Source of the DNA: Megascapheus bottae
Lineage: Eukaryota > Chordata > Mammalia > Rodentia > Geomyidae
Direction: 5' to 3'
DNA: 64,000 nt
Assembly: GCA_024803745.1 (NCBI GenBank)
Contig: JANJXV010000037.1
Span: 4,787,001 to 4,851,000 of the forward strand
Shown here: one piece after another, positions 49,101 through 61,000 of the stretch
How positions within the stretch are numbered: the first letter of the stretch is position 1
Layout of the letters: each line of letters starts with the position of its first letter
Notes under the pieces: model-generated
Told to the model about the DNA's origin: nothing
The model's database searches: none
What the model saw: only the letters and a program-made list of their open reading frames with translations
Translations under genes and position numbers: made by a program

Positions 49101-51758
49101 CACAAAAAATGTAGTAGCATTACATGGGAGGGCATCAAGAAAGTTGTAGCCATAAGCCAAATGCAAGCTGATGAGGGCAAAAGTACAGAGAAAAATGTCG
49201 AAGAAAAAGAGAGGATTTTCAATTAGTTAGAAAACCTAAGCAGGGCCATGAAGACAGCACAGTGAGAGCATGTGTAAAATTCTAAAAGCCTTGAGTTCCA
49301 ACGCCCAAGAACCCCCACCCACTTTCCTCCACATACACTAACTAGGGGGAAAAAATGAACTAATTATGTAAAGGTTTGTATTCCAGGTGATTTGGTGGGT
49401 CTTATTTCCACTGACAAGGACAGAGCTGGTGGAAGAGGAAGATTTTAAGATTAAAGAGAGAGACAAGATTTAAGGGCAAAAATTTGGATTCCAGGTGATT
49501 CGGTGGATCTATTCCCACTGACAAGGACAGAACTGGTGGAAAGGAGAGATATAATACCTCATCCTTACAGCTTATGACAAGCTAGATGCTTTTTAGATGC
49601 TTTCTACCTTCACTTAATGCAAGTTAATTTATTCTTCAAAAGAACCTTGCTGGGTGTGGTAGCTCACGCCTGTAATCCTAGATACTCAGCAGGCTGAGAC
49701 CTGAGGATCTCGGTTCAAAGCCAGCTAGGTTCAAAGCCAGTCAGCCCGTACTAAAGAACATGAGACTCTTATCTCCAATTAACCACTAGAAAACGGGCAG
49801 CATCTTTGAGCTGAAGAGCTCAGGGACAGTGCCCAGGCTCAGCGTTCAAGCCACTTGGACCAACGACAAAAAAAAAAAAAAAAAAAAAAAAGCGAGAAAG
49901 AGAAAAAGAAAAAGAAAGAGGTGAGCAGCATTTTTACAGTCATTTTGAGAGAATCTTCTTCAGGGTCACAAGGTTCTTGTGAAGTAATTAGTAAAGGAGT
50001 TAAAATTTTTAACCTGGGCTCAAGAAAGAGATGAAGAAAAAAGCAGGAGGCAAAACAAACTGTATGATAAACAGCTATGTACAAAACATAGTTAAATGAT
50101 TCTGCAGAGAAAGGTCTCATAATCTGGTATACATTTTTTAACAACCAAATACTTCCTAAAAAATATTTTTAAAGAAATTAAGAGTAAAAAAAAAAGCACT
50201 TTATAATTACATATAAATGGTATAATAGCCTAAACATTATAATTTAAATGATGCTTTCTATTTTCCACATGCAAGTTAAATAATTACTAGGCATAGTTTA
50301 CTTGACTTCTGTATATCCCTGGGAACACAGGCCAGAAGTTTTAGAAATTAATTCAGAAGCTTCAAAAACATTTCCTTTAGGGGAAACTAAAGGCAGTAGC
50401 AACAGAGGAGACTTCTCCAAAACAGAAGCCCTTGGCTTTCTTTCTTACTTCACACAAAAGTAAAATAGTAAATAGTAAACTGCTTTGTGGATACAAAAAC
50501 ATACTCAATAACAGAAATTAATTTTCAAGGGCTAAAACTGGTATGACAATGCCAGGCTTTTCTACACCCTGGCAAGTCTGAGGCAAGCATTCACTTACGT
50601 TCTGATACTGTGTAAAGGAGGTTCTGGGGTAGAGGAGGAGGTAGTCTTGCTCCCACTGGTGCAAGATTGGGCACTGAGCTTGTCCCAGGCTGGTCACGGG
50701 TGTTTATCAAGCTTGACTGTGATATGGGCGGCCCTACACATTACAGAAAGTGAGAGGCACAGAATAAGTGTTTCCTTTAAAAAAAAAATACACTAGTAAT
50801 TTAGATATCCATATTTAAAAGATTTATTTGGAGCATGATGGTATATAACTGTAATCTTAGTTATAATCAAGAGGCAGAAACAGAGGGAGGGATCACAAGT
50901 TCAAGACCAGCTCCCTAGCACCATTATCTCAAAATCAAAATACAAACAAAAGGGCTAGGTGTAGCGCAAGCAGTAGAACTTAACTTGCCTCGCATGCTCC
51001 AGACACTGGGGTTCAAGCTCTACTACTGACAAAAACAAACAAATAAAATAAAACAAAGTTCTATATGGGCTTTGCATAGAATTAAGGTACAGAGGTACAC
51101 AAGTTTCAGCACTGTAAGATGAAATAATAAATTAAGTTGACATTCTTAGTTCTACAAGAGGCAAAATTAAGAGTGGGGAAAAAAAGCAGAACTGGGTGTC
51201 TCTGAGGTGATGATAAATTTCTATATACATCATCATAAATTCAGTGTCTGCGCTTTCAGGTGAAAACCTGAGAAATAACTGCAGAGATGGAAAGCTATGT
51301 GATGATGCAAATACAGTAAAACCTGGCACCAGTGGCTCACATCTGTAATCCAACCTACTCAGGAGGCTGAGATCTAAGGATTGTGGTTTTGAAGCTAGCC
51401 CAAGCAGTAAAGTCCATAAGACTCTTATATAAGCTACTCAAAAAAGCCAAAAGTAGCTGGGCATGGCGGCTCATGCCTGTAATCCTAGCTACTCAGGTGG
51501 CTGAGATCTGAGGATTAAGGTTCAAAGCCAGCCAGGCACCAAAGACCTGAAACTCTTATCTCCAATTAACCTCTAGAAAACGGGAAGTAGAGGGCTGGGA
51601 GTTTGGCCTAATGGTAGAGTGCTTGCCTAACATGCACAAAGACCTGGGTTTGATTCCTCAGTACCACATATATAGAAAAAAGCTGGAAGTGGTGCTGAGG
51701 CTCAAGCCTTGAAAAAGTCCAAAGACAGTGCTCAGGCCCAGAGCTCAAGTGCAGGACC

Positions 51759-51796
<38 letters not shown>

Positions 51797-52005
51797 GAAA
51801 AAGGGAAGTGGGGCTTGGCTCAAAGGTAGGGCGGTAGCCTTGAGCTGAAGAGCTCAGGGACAGCACCCAGGCCTAATTCAAGCCCCATGACCCACAAAAC
51901 AAAACAAAAAAAATAAAGCCAGAAGTGGTGCTGTGGGTCAAATGGTAGAGAGCTCACCTTGAAAAAACTCAGGGACAGCACCTACACCCAGATTTCAGAA
52001 CCAGC

Positions 52006-52047
<42 letters not shown>

Positions 52048-55000
52048 CCTGATAGCAAATGCAACTTGTTTGGTTGCTCGAAATTTTTCAAATAAAATAT
52101 AAAGAAAAGGGCCGAGAGTTTGGCCTAGTAATAGAGTGCTTCCCTAGCATGTACAAAGACCTGGGTTTGATTCCTTAGTACCACATACATAGAAAAAAGC
52201 TGGAAGTGGTGGCTCAAGTGGTAGAGCTCTAGCCTTGAGAAAGCACCGCCCCCCCAAAAAACAACTAATCTAGAAAATCTCTGAATGTCGCAATTATATT
52301 GTTTATACCACAATATAAAATAGTCAAAAACAGACTGGAGGTACAGAGGTATAACTTGATTGATATTTGTCTTAAAAGCTCAAGGTCCTGGGGTGCAATC
52401 CCCATTTCCCCACAAGGAGAAAAAAAGAAATTAAAAAAATGGGGGAGGGGCCTCTCCATTCCCATTTCCTGTCTATCACATAAATGCTCCTTTTTCCCTT
52501 TTATTTCTGCCTACTTTCCATCTGCTACATAAATCCTTGCTAAATTTAAATTTTAAAAAAATGTGTGGCCTGGAATATGGCCTAGTAGTGGAATGCTTGC
52601 CTAACATGAATGAAGCTCTGGGCTCAATTCCTCAGTGCCACATACAGAGAAAAAAGCCAGAAGTGCCACTGTGGCTCATGTGGCAGAGTGCTAGACTTGA
52701 GCAAAAGTGCTCAAAGACATGCCTAAGCCCTGAGTTTTAGTCCCAGGACTAGCAGAAGAAAAAACAAAACAAAACCTATTTTAGTACATTTTGTTTTGTA
52801 GAAATTATTGGGGTTTGAACTCAGAACCTTATACTTGGTAGGCAGGTGCTCTTTCTCTCCCAATGAGCCATTCCTCCAGCCAATTTTTGCACTGGTTATT
52901 TTGAAATAGGACCTCACTTTGTGTTCAGGCCTGCACCTGGACAGCAATCTATTCTAGGCTTCCCACTAGAGCTAGGATGAAAGGTGCCCTGTTAACGACT
53001 GAAGAGTCTCATGAGCTTTTTGTCTGGGCTAACCTCAAACTGCCATCTTCCTATTCTCAGATTCTCTGTTAGCTAGGGTAATAGGTATGCGCTACCATGT
53101 GTGGCTTCAATATTCTTGAAGGGATTTTTCTTTAAACACTGGGAAATTTCATTAAGTTACTACAGATTTGTTCTTACTCTGACATCTTAAAATTCTATTG
53201 ACTAAATATGGCATAGATTATTACAGACAAAATTTATATCAGAAGTACTATAAATAACACTGTACAACAATGCATGTCAAAAAGAAAGAACATATTAATT
53301 ACGAGAATATGTTCCAAATTCCTCTATTGTTTTGTAAACACTTGGAGCAGAATTACTATTCAAAAGAGACAAGGTTCCTCTAAAAATTTAGAATTCATCA
53401 CCAAAGATCCAACCAACATACTTACTTGGTATGGGAAGCACAACAGAAGGTGGAGGTTGACCATGTCCTTGAGGAACAGGAAGTCTCATACTGTGGCCAG
53501 GACCTGGGCCAGGGCCAGGGCCAGGGCCAGGCCCGGGGCCAGGGCCTGGGCCCGGGCCTGGCATTGGAGGCATTAACATTCCAGGAGGTGGTGGAGGAGG
53601 AAGCCCAGGAGGAGGGGGTGGGAAAGGAATCATACTTGGCAGAGCGACTTCATCAACAACTAGAGGATCATTTCCATGATCAAATTGACAAAGGTCACCA
53701 AGCACACAGAATCCTCTTTCTGTAAGAATAAAAGAAAGAAATCTTTTTATCTACTTAGAAAAGAAAAACCCATTATTCTAATAATTTACAATTCTGTACA
53801 TATACACAGACTGTGTTTAGAAAGATACATAAGAAAACTGAAAAAATAAAGCTGGCCTTAGGAAAGAGAACTTAGCTGGGGAACTAGAGTAATAAGTTAA
53901 CAATGGAATTATAATAGGACTTTATTCACTATTTAAAAATAAAAGGTACAAATGTATGCATTCTATAGTGATAGAAAAGAAATGAGGGGCCGTGACTTAA
54001 GTTTAATGATGAAGTAAGTGCTTGCCTCACAGGGTGAAACCTTACGTTTGACTAGGAAATATAAAAGTTATAATAGCTATAATTTGCTTAAAATCAAAGG
54101 TAAAAGTACAATTGTTTTAAAGAAGTTAAAATAGCAGCTCAATTAATTCAATGCTTGCCTACCAAACATGAGGCCATGAGTTCAAACCCCAGTTCTGTTA
54201 AAATAATAAACATTGCCTGTAAGTTAGAAACTGTTGAAATAAGGTTATATATACTAGAGTTATATCTGTATATATATATAGATATAGATATAGATATATA
54301 CACAAAAATGGTGTTAGATTTTGATCAAAAGAGTTGGAAGAGCTATGATTATTATAGTAATTAAACCAACCCTCAGTTGTATTTTCAGAATGGTAAGCAG
54401 GTACAATCATAGTTACAATGCTGGGAACAGACTATATATACAGCCACTTATTTCCATAATAAAAAGTCAAAACGTAACATACTGATTAATTCAAATGGGA
54501 AGTCAGCACATCAACCCTGCAGGTTAGAAATGCTTAGATTTTCAGCATTAAACACAATACATAAAGACAGTTTTATTCCTAGTATCTATAATATTTTAGG
54601 GTACACCCATAGTGTTGTATTAGATTTTATTTGGGGGAGGGGAAGGGCTGGTCATGGAGCTTGAACTCAGGGCTTGGGAGCTGTCCCTAAGCTTTTTGCT
54701 TAAGGCTAGCATTCTACCACACACTACTTCCGGTTTTCTAGTGGTTAACTGAAGGTAAGAGTTTTGTTGCCTTTCCTGCCTAAGCTAGCTTTGAACTGAG
54801 ATCCTCATAACTCAGCCTCCTGAGTAGATAGGATTACAGGTTTGAGCTACCAGCACTGGGCTGTGTTAAAAGTTTTTTGTTTTAAATTATTGTTGTCCTT
54901 AATGTACTATGTTGTCTTTCATCTCCTTTGCTGTCCCTTGGTCATCTCATATTGTTATAGTATCTCACTTTGTTATCTGATATATTGAATTTATTTGTAT

Positions 55001-58000
55001 TTGGTTATTTGAAATTTGATAGGGAAGGGGGGAAAACCAAGACGGGTGGGGGGTGTGGGGGGGGAGGGAAATGGGTACCAAGACATGTGAAAGGGTATCA
55101 ATGTACGTGAATTAATGCACCTTCTATCTGGCAAATATCATGTAACCCTTTTACTAATTACAATAAAAAAAATGCAAAAAAAAAAAAAAAAAAGAAAATG
55201 GAAATTATAAGAAATAACTTAAAAAAAAAAGTTTTTTGTTTTGCCAGTATTGGCCCTGGTGGTCACTCTCAGTTGGCAAGCTATCATTTCAGCCATGCTC
55301 TAGCCAAACTTAACTGAAATCTTGACTATTTTTGCCTGAGCTAGCTTAAAAATGCAATCCTCCAGATCTCAGCCCCTTGAGGAGCTAGGATTACAGTGTG
55401 AGCCACTGGTGTTCAGCTTCATAGTACTTTAAAAAATACACACACACACATGCCACACTTATTCTCTTTACAAGGAACTAAAAAGTAAATCAAATAAGTA
55501 ACTAAGAATATGCCTCTCTATTCACCATTTTAAAGAAAATCTGGACTACAATAAAAAGGTATTTAATATGCATGACATTTGCTTTACTAGTTCTTTAGGG
55601 TACAATAAAAGAGAAGATGATTTTTACCATCATAATCCCTGCATCGCCTCTTTGGTGGTGGGTTTCGACCAAAAGAATTGGAAGAGCTATGATTGTTGTA
55701 GTAATTAGACCAACTCTCAGTTGTGTTTTCAGAATGGTGAGCAGGTGCAGTCACAGTAACGGTGCTGGGAATAGACTGTGCCCCAGAGGAATACTGCTCA
55801 GAAGAGTTCGGGGGTGGAGCAGACGCAGGCACATAGGAGCTCTCCAAGTCATTCCTTTCACTCTTAAACTTTGATCTTTCCCTGTGCTCTGCTTTGGAAA
55901 GAAAAGAAAAATAATAAGAAATAGTGATGACACTTTATATTCTTACACTATATGGTTGTTTTTTTTTTTCACATAATAGGAAAGATGAGAAAATTAAGCT
56001 TACTGAGCTATCTGTAATTTAAACTGCTCTTGGTAATACATTCTAAAAGGAAGAATGTTAATAATTTGACATATCTTGGGCCAATAATTTGCAGAAAATC
56101 TTGTTTTATAATGTCAACATGGCTAGTTGCAGTGGCTCACACCTGTAATCCTAGCTACTCAGGAGGTTGAGATCTGAGGATCAAGGTTTAAAGCCAGCCT
56201 GGACACAAAAGGACCTGAGACTCTTATCTCCAATTCACCTCTAGAAAACTGAAAGTGGGGCTTGGCTCAAGGGTAGGGCGGCAGCCTTGAGCTGAGGAAC
56301 TGAGGGACAACACCCAGGCTAAGTTCAAGACCCATGACCCACAAAAAATAAATACATAAATAAAATAATGTCAACATAAATTACACTTAAAAATTTAAAA
56401 GGCTCTGCTTCTCCACTGCTATTTATTCAAGAACTAAATTCCAAAGTTATTTTACAAGATCAGGGATTGGGATCCCAGTACTCTACTTACTTTTTTTTTT
56501 CTTGTCTTTTTAATTTTACAAACACAAGGCAATTACTTTTAAGAAAAACATTTCTTTAAAACAAGCAAAATCTGGCAACCTTCTTCCTCAAGTGGTAGCT
56601 CTGAATCAATTACAGAAAATGGCAGGGGCGGGGAGTTTGGCCTAGTGGTAGAGTGCTTGTCTAGCATGCATGAAGACCTGGGTTCGATTCCTCGGTACCA
56701 CATACCATTTAGAAAAAAAAAAAGCCAGACGTGGTGCTGAGGCTCAAGTGGTAGAGCTCCTAGCCTTGAGAAAGTCCAAGGACAGTGCTCAGGCCCTGAG
56801 CTCAAGCCCAGAATTGGCAAAAAAAAAAAAAAAAAAAAATCTTGAAAATGGCTTAAGTCTAGCCATTACTATACCTTATGAACAGGTCTTATTTTAAAAT
56901 CAAACTCCCAACTCCAACCCAATAACAGACCTGTGTCTCTTAACAAAATCAATATTCAGTCTTTTTAGATAATTCCAGCATTTATATTGCTTAAACATAT
57001 TAAAAGGATATTTATCTCTAATAGTATTTCTGTGTCACTATGCTACAAGCAACTAGAAAGCTTTTAGAGAAGACGTTAGTACTCACCAACATTTCTATTT
57101 GGATCCCGGTCTTTGCTACGCCCTCTACTTCTGCTTCTACTTCGACTCAGACCACGGCTCTTGCTCCGGCTCTTACTCCTTCCTCTTCTCCAATCATACT
57201 TCTCCCGGTACAGTTCATTTCGGTCATAGTACCGGTCATAGTCTCTCCATTTGCCATCTTCTCTTTTTTTCTCACGTGTCCTGTAAAACACAGATATAAA
57301 AGCCATAAATAGGCTACGGAAATGAAGTTTGCAAAGAAATCCAAAGTAGAAAATGCTCTCAAGTCATCAAAATTCATAACGTCTGTGCTTTGTGGAAAAC
57401 TCTTCAAGACCACCACGAAGTTCTTCTAACCCATTATAGAAAAAGGAAAAAAATATTCCCACTTCAAGTACACTCAGGAAATAGAAATGAAGGGGTGAAC
57501 CCAAAGAACAAGGAGAAGTCGGGGAGGGGCTGGAGAACAGAAATTAAAACTGAAAAAGAAAAAAGCTAAAAACAAACTTTTTACAAACAAAGACCAGTTA
57601 GTAGGACAACAGGTTGATGACTCCACATACAAATTGCACATTTGAAATATAAAATGACATGGATGATTCTAACAATGAGCACCCCTAGCCAAATGGAACA
57701 TTTCATTATTATTCTCTAAGGAGAATACTCCCACCCCTGAGCTCTTGGGGAAAAGACATAATGATGATTGTTTATAAAAGGAAAGTACGGCTCAAGTCAA
57801 AAGCCAAAGGGAAAGAAGGTAACATTCTCAGTTCTTAGTGGATTTAGCAAGAGAGGAGTCAGTACATACATAGTAATCATTTTAAAGCCCCTATAAGGGC
57901 AACAAAAATGGGAATTATTCATTCCTCACTAATTAAAGGATTAACACAAACCTCCGTTCACCAGATTCTGAACGAGTCTTCTGGGGACTAGGGTATTTCT

Positions 58001-61000
58001 TTTTTCTAGACTCTCGTTCTTCCTCTACTGGTTCCTGAAATACCTATATGAAAACATTCATTAAAAATTAGAACAATTCTATAAATTACAAAACAGTTAC
58101 CTAATAATCTTTCTAGCATAGAGCACAGAAATAAATGCAATGACAGGCCTAAGTCAAATCATATTCAAAAGAATTAATCAACAATAAAAAAAGACATACA
58201 AGGTCTAGGCACTGGTGGCCCTCTTCTTTAATCCTAGCTAATCTGGAGGCCGAGATCTAAAGATCATGGTTCAAAGTCATCACAGGCAGGAAAGTTTGTG
58301 AGACTATTATCTCCAATTAAGCACAAGTGGTGCTGTGGCTCAAAATGGTAGTGTTAACCTTGAACAATAGTCTTGAGCAAAAGAGCTCAGGGACAGCAAC
58401 AGGTCCTAAGTTCAGGCCCCAAGACTGGCAAAAAGAAAAAAAAAAAACAATCATAGAATGACCATAATAAATTAATGAATAAGCAAATATGCACATACAC
58501 AAACAAATCAGGAAGTGAATTTAACAATTCAGTAACAATATAGTAACAATTCAGTAATAATAACACTATAAAAGGAAATAATTTAATAAAATTTTAATTC
58601 TAGGAATAGTGCTGTGGCTCAAAGTGCAAGACCGCTAGCCTTGAGCTGAAGAGCTAAGGCATAGTGCCCAGGCCCAAAGTTCAAGCCCCATGACCGACCC
58701 TCTAAACCAAGAATACTCATTAGAGGGCCAGGAGTATGGCCTAGCAGTGACTGCCTAGCATGCACAAGGAGATATATGAAGAGCTTAACAAAATCACAAC
58801 ATACATTTGTCATTTTTCTACTACTATCCATGCAAATTCTCCCACCTGGTTTCCCCTGTGGCCAATAATCTAATTATAAAACAACTGCTGGTAAAACAGC
58901 TGAGGATAGTGGAGAAAAGTAAAGGCTAGTCCTTATATCTGTTTCATACCCTGCTCAGTATAACTGTACCAATTTCTGTACAGAACAGAAACTAAGAGAC
59001 AATTAGTGCCAGGTTACCAGGTTCACACCTGGAATCCTACCTCTCAGGAGACTAAAATCTGAGGATCAACATTCAAAACTAACCCTGGGGGATGGGAGTT
59101 TGGCCTGGTGGTAGAGTGCTTGCCTAGTATGCACGAAGACCTAAGTTCGATTCCTTGGTACCACATACATAGAAAAAGCCAGATAGGGTGCTGTGGTTCA
59201 AATGGCCTTAAAAAAGCCCAAAGACAGTGCTCAGGCTCCGAGTTCAAGCCCCCGGAATGACAAAAAACAAAAAATACAACTAACCCTGGGCAGAGAGATC
59301 CAGGAGACTCTATCTCCAATTAACAAAAAGATCCCTCATTCCTCCCTCATTGTCCAACACAACAGACTTACAAACTATCATATGACTCAGAAGAAAATTC
59401 TTAAAGATATATAGAGAGCAAATAGGCAAAATATTCACCTAATTTTGATATGAAGTTAAAATTACTTCCAAATACATTTTTAATATTATTTTGTCATCAA
59501 AAACAAATGTTGGGGCCGGGAGTTTGGCCTAGTGGTAGAGTGCTTGCCTAGTATGCACAAAGACCCGGGTTCGATTCCTTGGTACCACATACTTAGAAAA
59601 AGCCAGAAGTGGTGCTGAGGCTCAAGTGGTAGAGTTCTAGCCTTCAGAAAAATCCAAGGACAGTCCTCAGGCCCTGAACTCAAGCCCAGGACTGGCAAAA
59701 AAAAAAATGTTGGGGAAATAGTTCTATGCAACAGCTGACATTTAGTCCTTAGTATGATCTTCATGTTCCTGATATGGAAGTAAGATAAGAAAGTAATTTC
59801 TTTTAGAAATGCCTTGTTAACACATGAAGCCTGATTATAGAATTCATGTTCATATCGTGCACATCTATATACAAAAGAAATACATGCTAGGATTCAGTGG
59901 ATCATGCCTGTAATCCTAGCTACTGACATCTGACATCTAAGGAGGGCAGGAAAGTCTGTGAAACTCTTATCTCCAATTAAACACCCAAAAAGCTGGGAGT
60001 GGAGCTGTGGCAAGTGGTAGAGAGCTAGCTTTGAGCTTCAAGGCCCAACTTTGGTACAAAAATAAAGGAAAAAAAAGAGGGAAGGGGAAAGGAATGTGGG
60101 AAGGAAGAAAAAAAAGAAGGGAAGGAGAGAGGGAAGGAGGGTGGGTGGGGATGGAGGGAGGGAAGGCAGGCAGACTAGCAGGCAACAACAACAAAAAAAG
60201 AAATTATAAATGAATGTTGCCAAATTCTTATCTTAGTTCAAACAATTTAGATTGCTACCTACATCACATTTTTAAACTTCAACATTCCAAAAAATCATTT
60301 CTTTCCAAATTGATACTAATATTGCAATCAAGTCAATTATTATTTAAGAACTGTATGTTTAGGCCAGGAGTTTGGCCTAGTGGTAGAGTGCTTGCCTGGC
60401 ATGCATGAAGACTTGGGTTCAATTCCTCAGTACCATATACATAGAAAAAAGCCAGAAGCGATACTGTGGGTCAAATGGTAGAGCTTGAGCCTTGAGCCCA
60501 AGGAGAGTGCTCAGGCCCTGAGTTCAAGGTCCAGGACTGGCAAACAAACAAAAAAAACTCCTCTGGGTCCGGGAGTTTAGCCTAGTGGTAGAGTGCTTGC
60601 CTGGCATGCACGAAGACCCGGGTTCAACTCTTCGGTACCACATACATAGCAAAAAGCTGGAAGTGGTGCTGAGGCTCAAGGGTAGAGCTCTAGCCTTGAG
60701 AAAGTCCCAAGGACAGCGCTCAGGCCCTGAGCTCAAGCCCAGGACTGGCAAAAAAAAATAAAACAAAACAATGGTGGCCAGAGCCAGTGGCCCACACCTA
60801 GCTACTTAGGTGGCTGAGATCTGAGGATCACCATGCAAATCCAGCCTGGGCAGAAAAGTCTGTGAGATGCTTATCTCCAATTAACTCCCAGAAAACCAGA
60901 AATGGCACTGTGGTTCAGAGTGGAAGAGTGCTAGCCTTTAGCAAAAGAGCTCAGGGACATCACCAAGGCCCTGAGTTCAAGCCCTGTAACTGAAAAAAAG

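Larger units (their letters stand above)
51322..52043 (+). repeat. Outermost 7SL-like/Geo SINE of a three-level nest, (CA)n tail
   Basis: Left part at 51322-51456 (CTGGCACCAGTGGCTCACAT) and right part from 51915 (AAAGCCAGAAGTGGTGCTG) to a (CA)n at 52009-52043. A second SINE lies inside. Confidence 0.87.

Noticed and set aside
53426..53719. Assignment to RBM26
   Set aside because: RBM26 lacks the (PG) tract and has a different linker after the PWI domain; the exon sequences follow RBM27 throughout.
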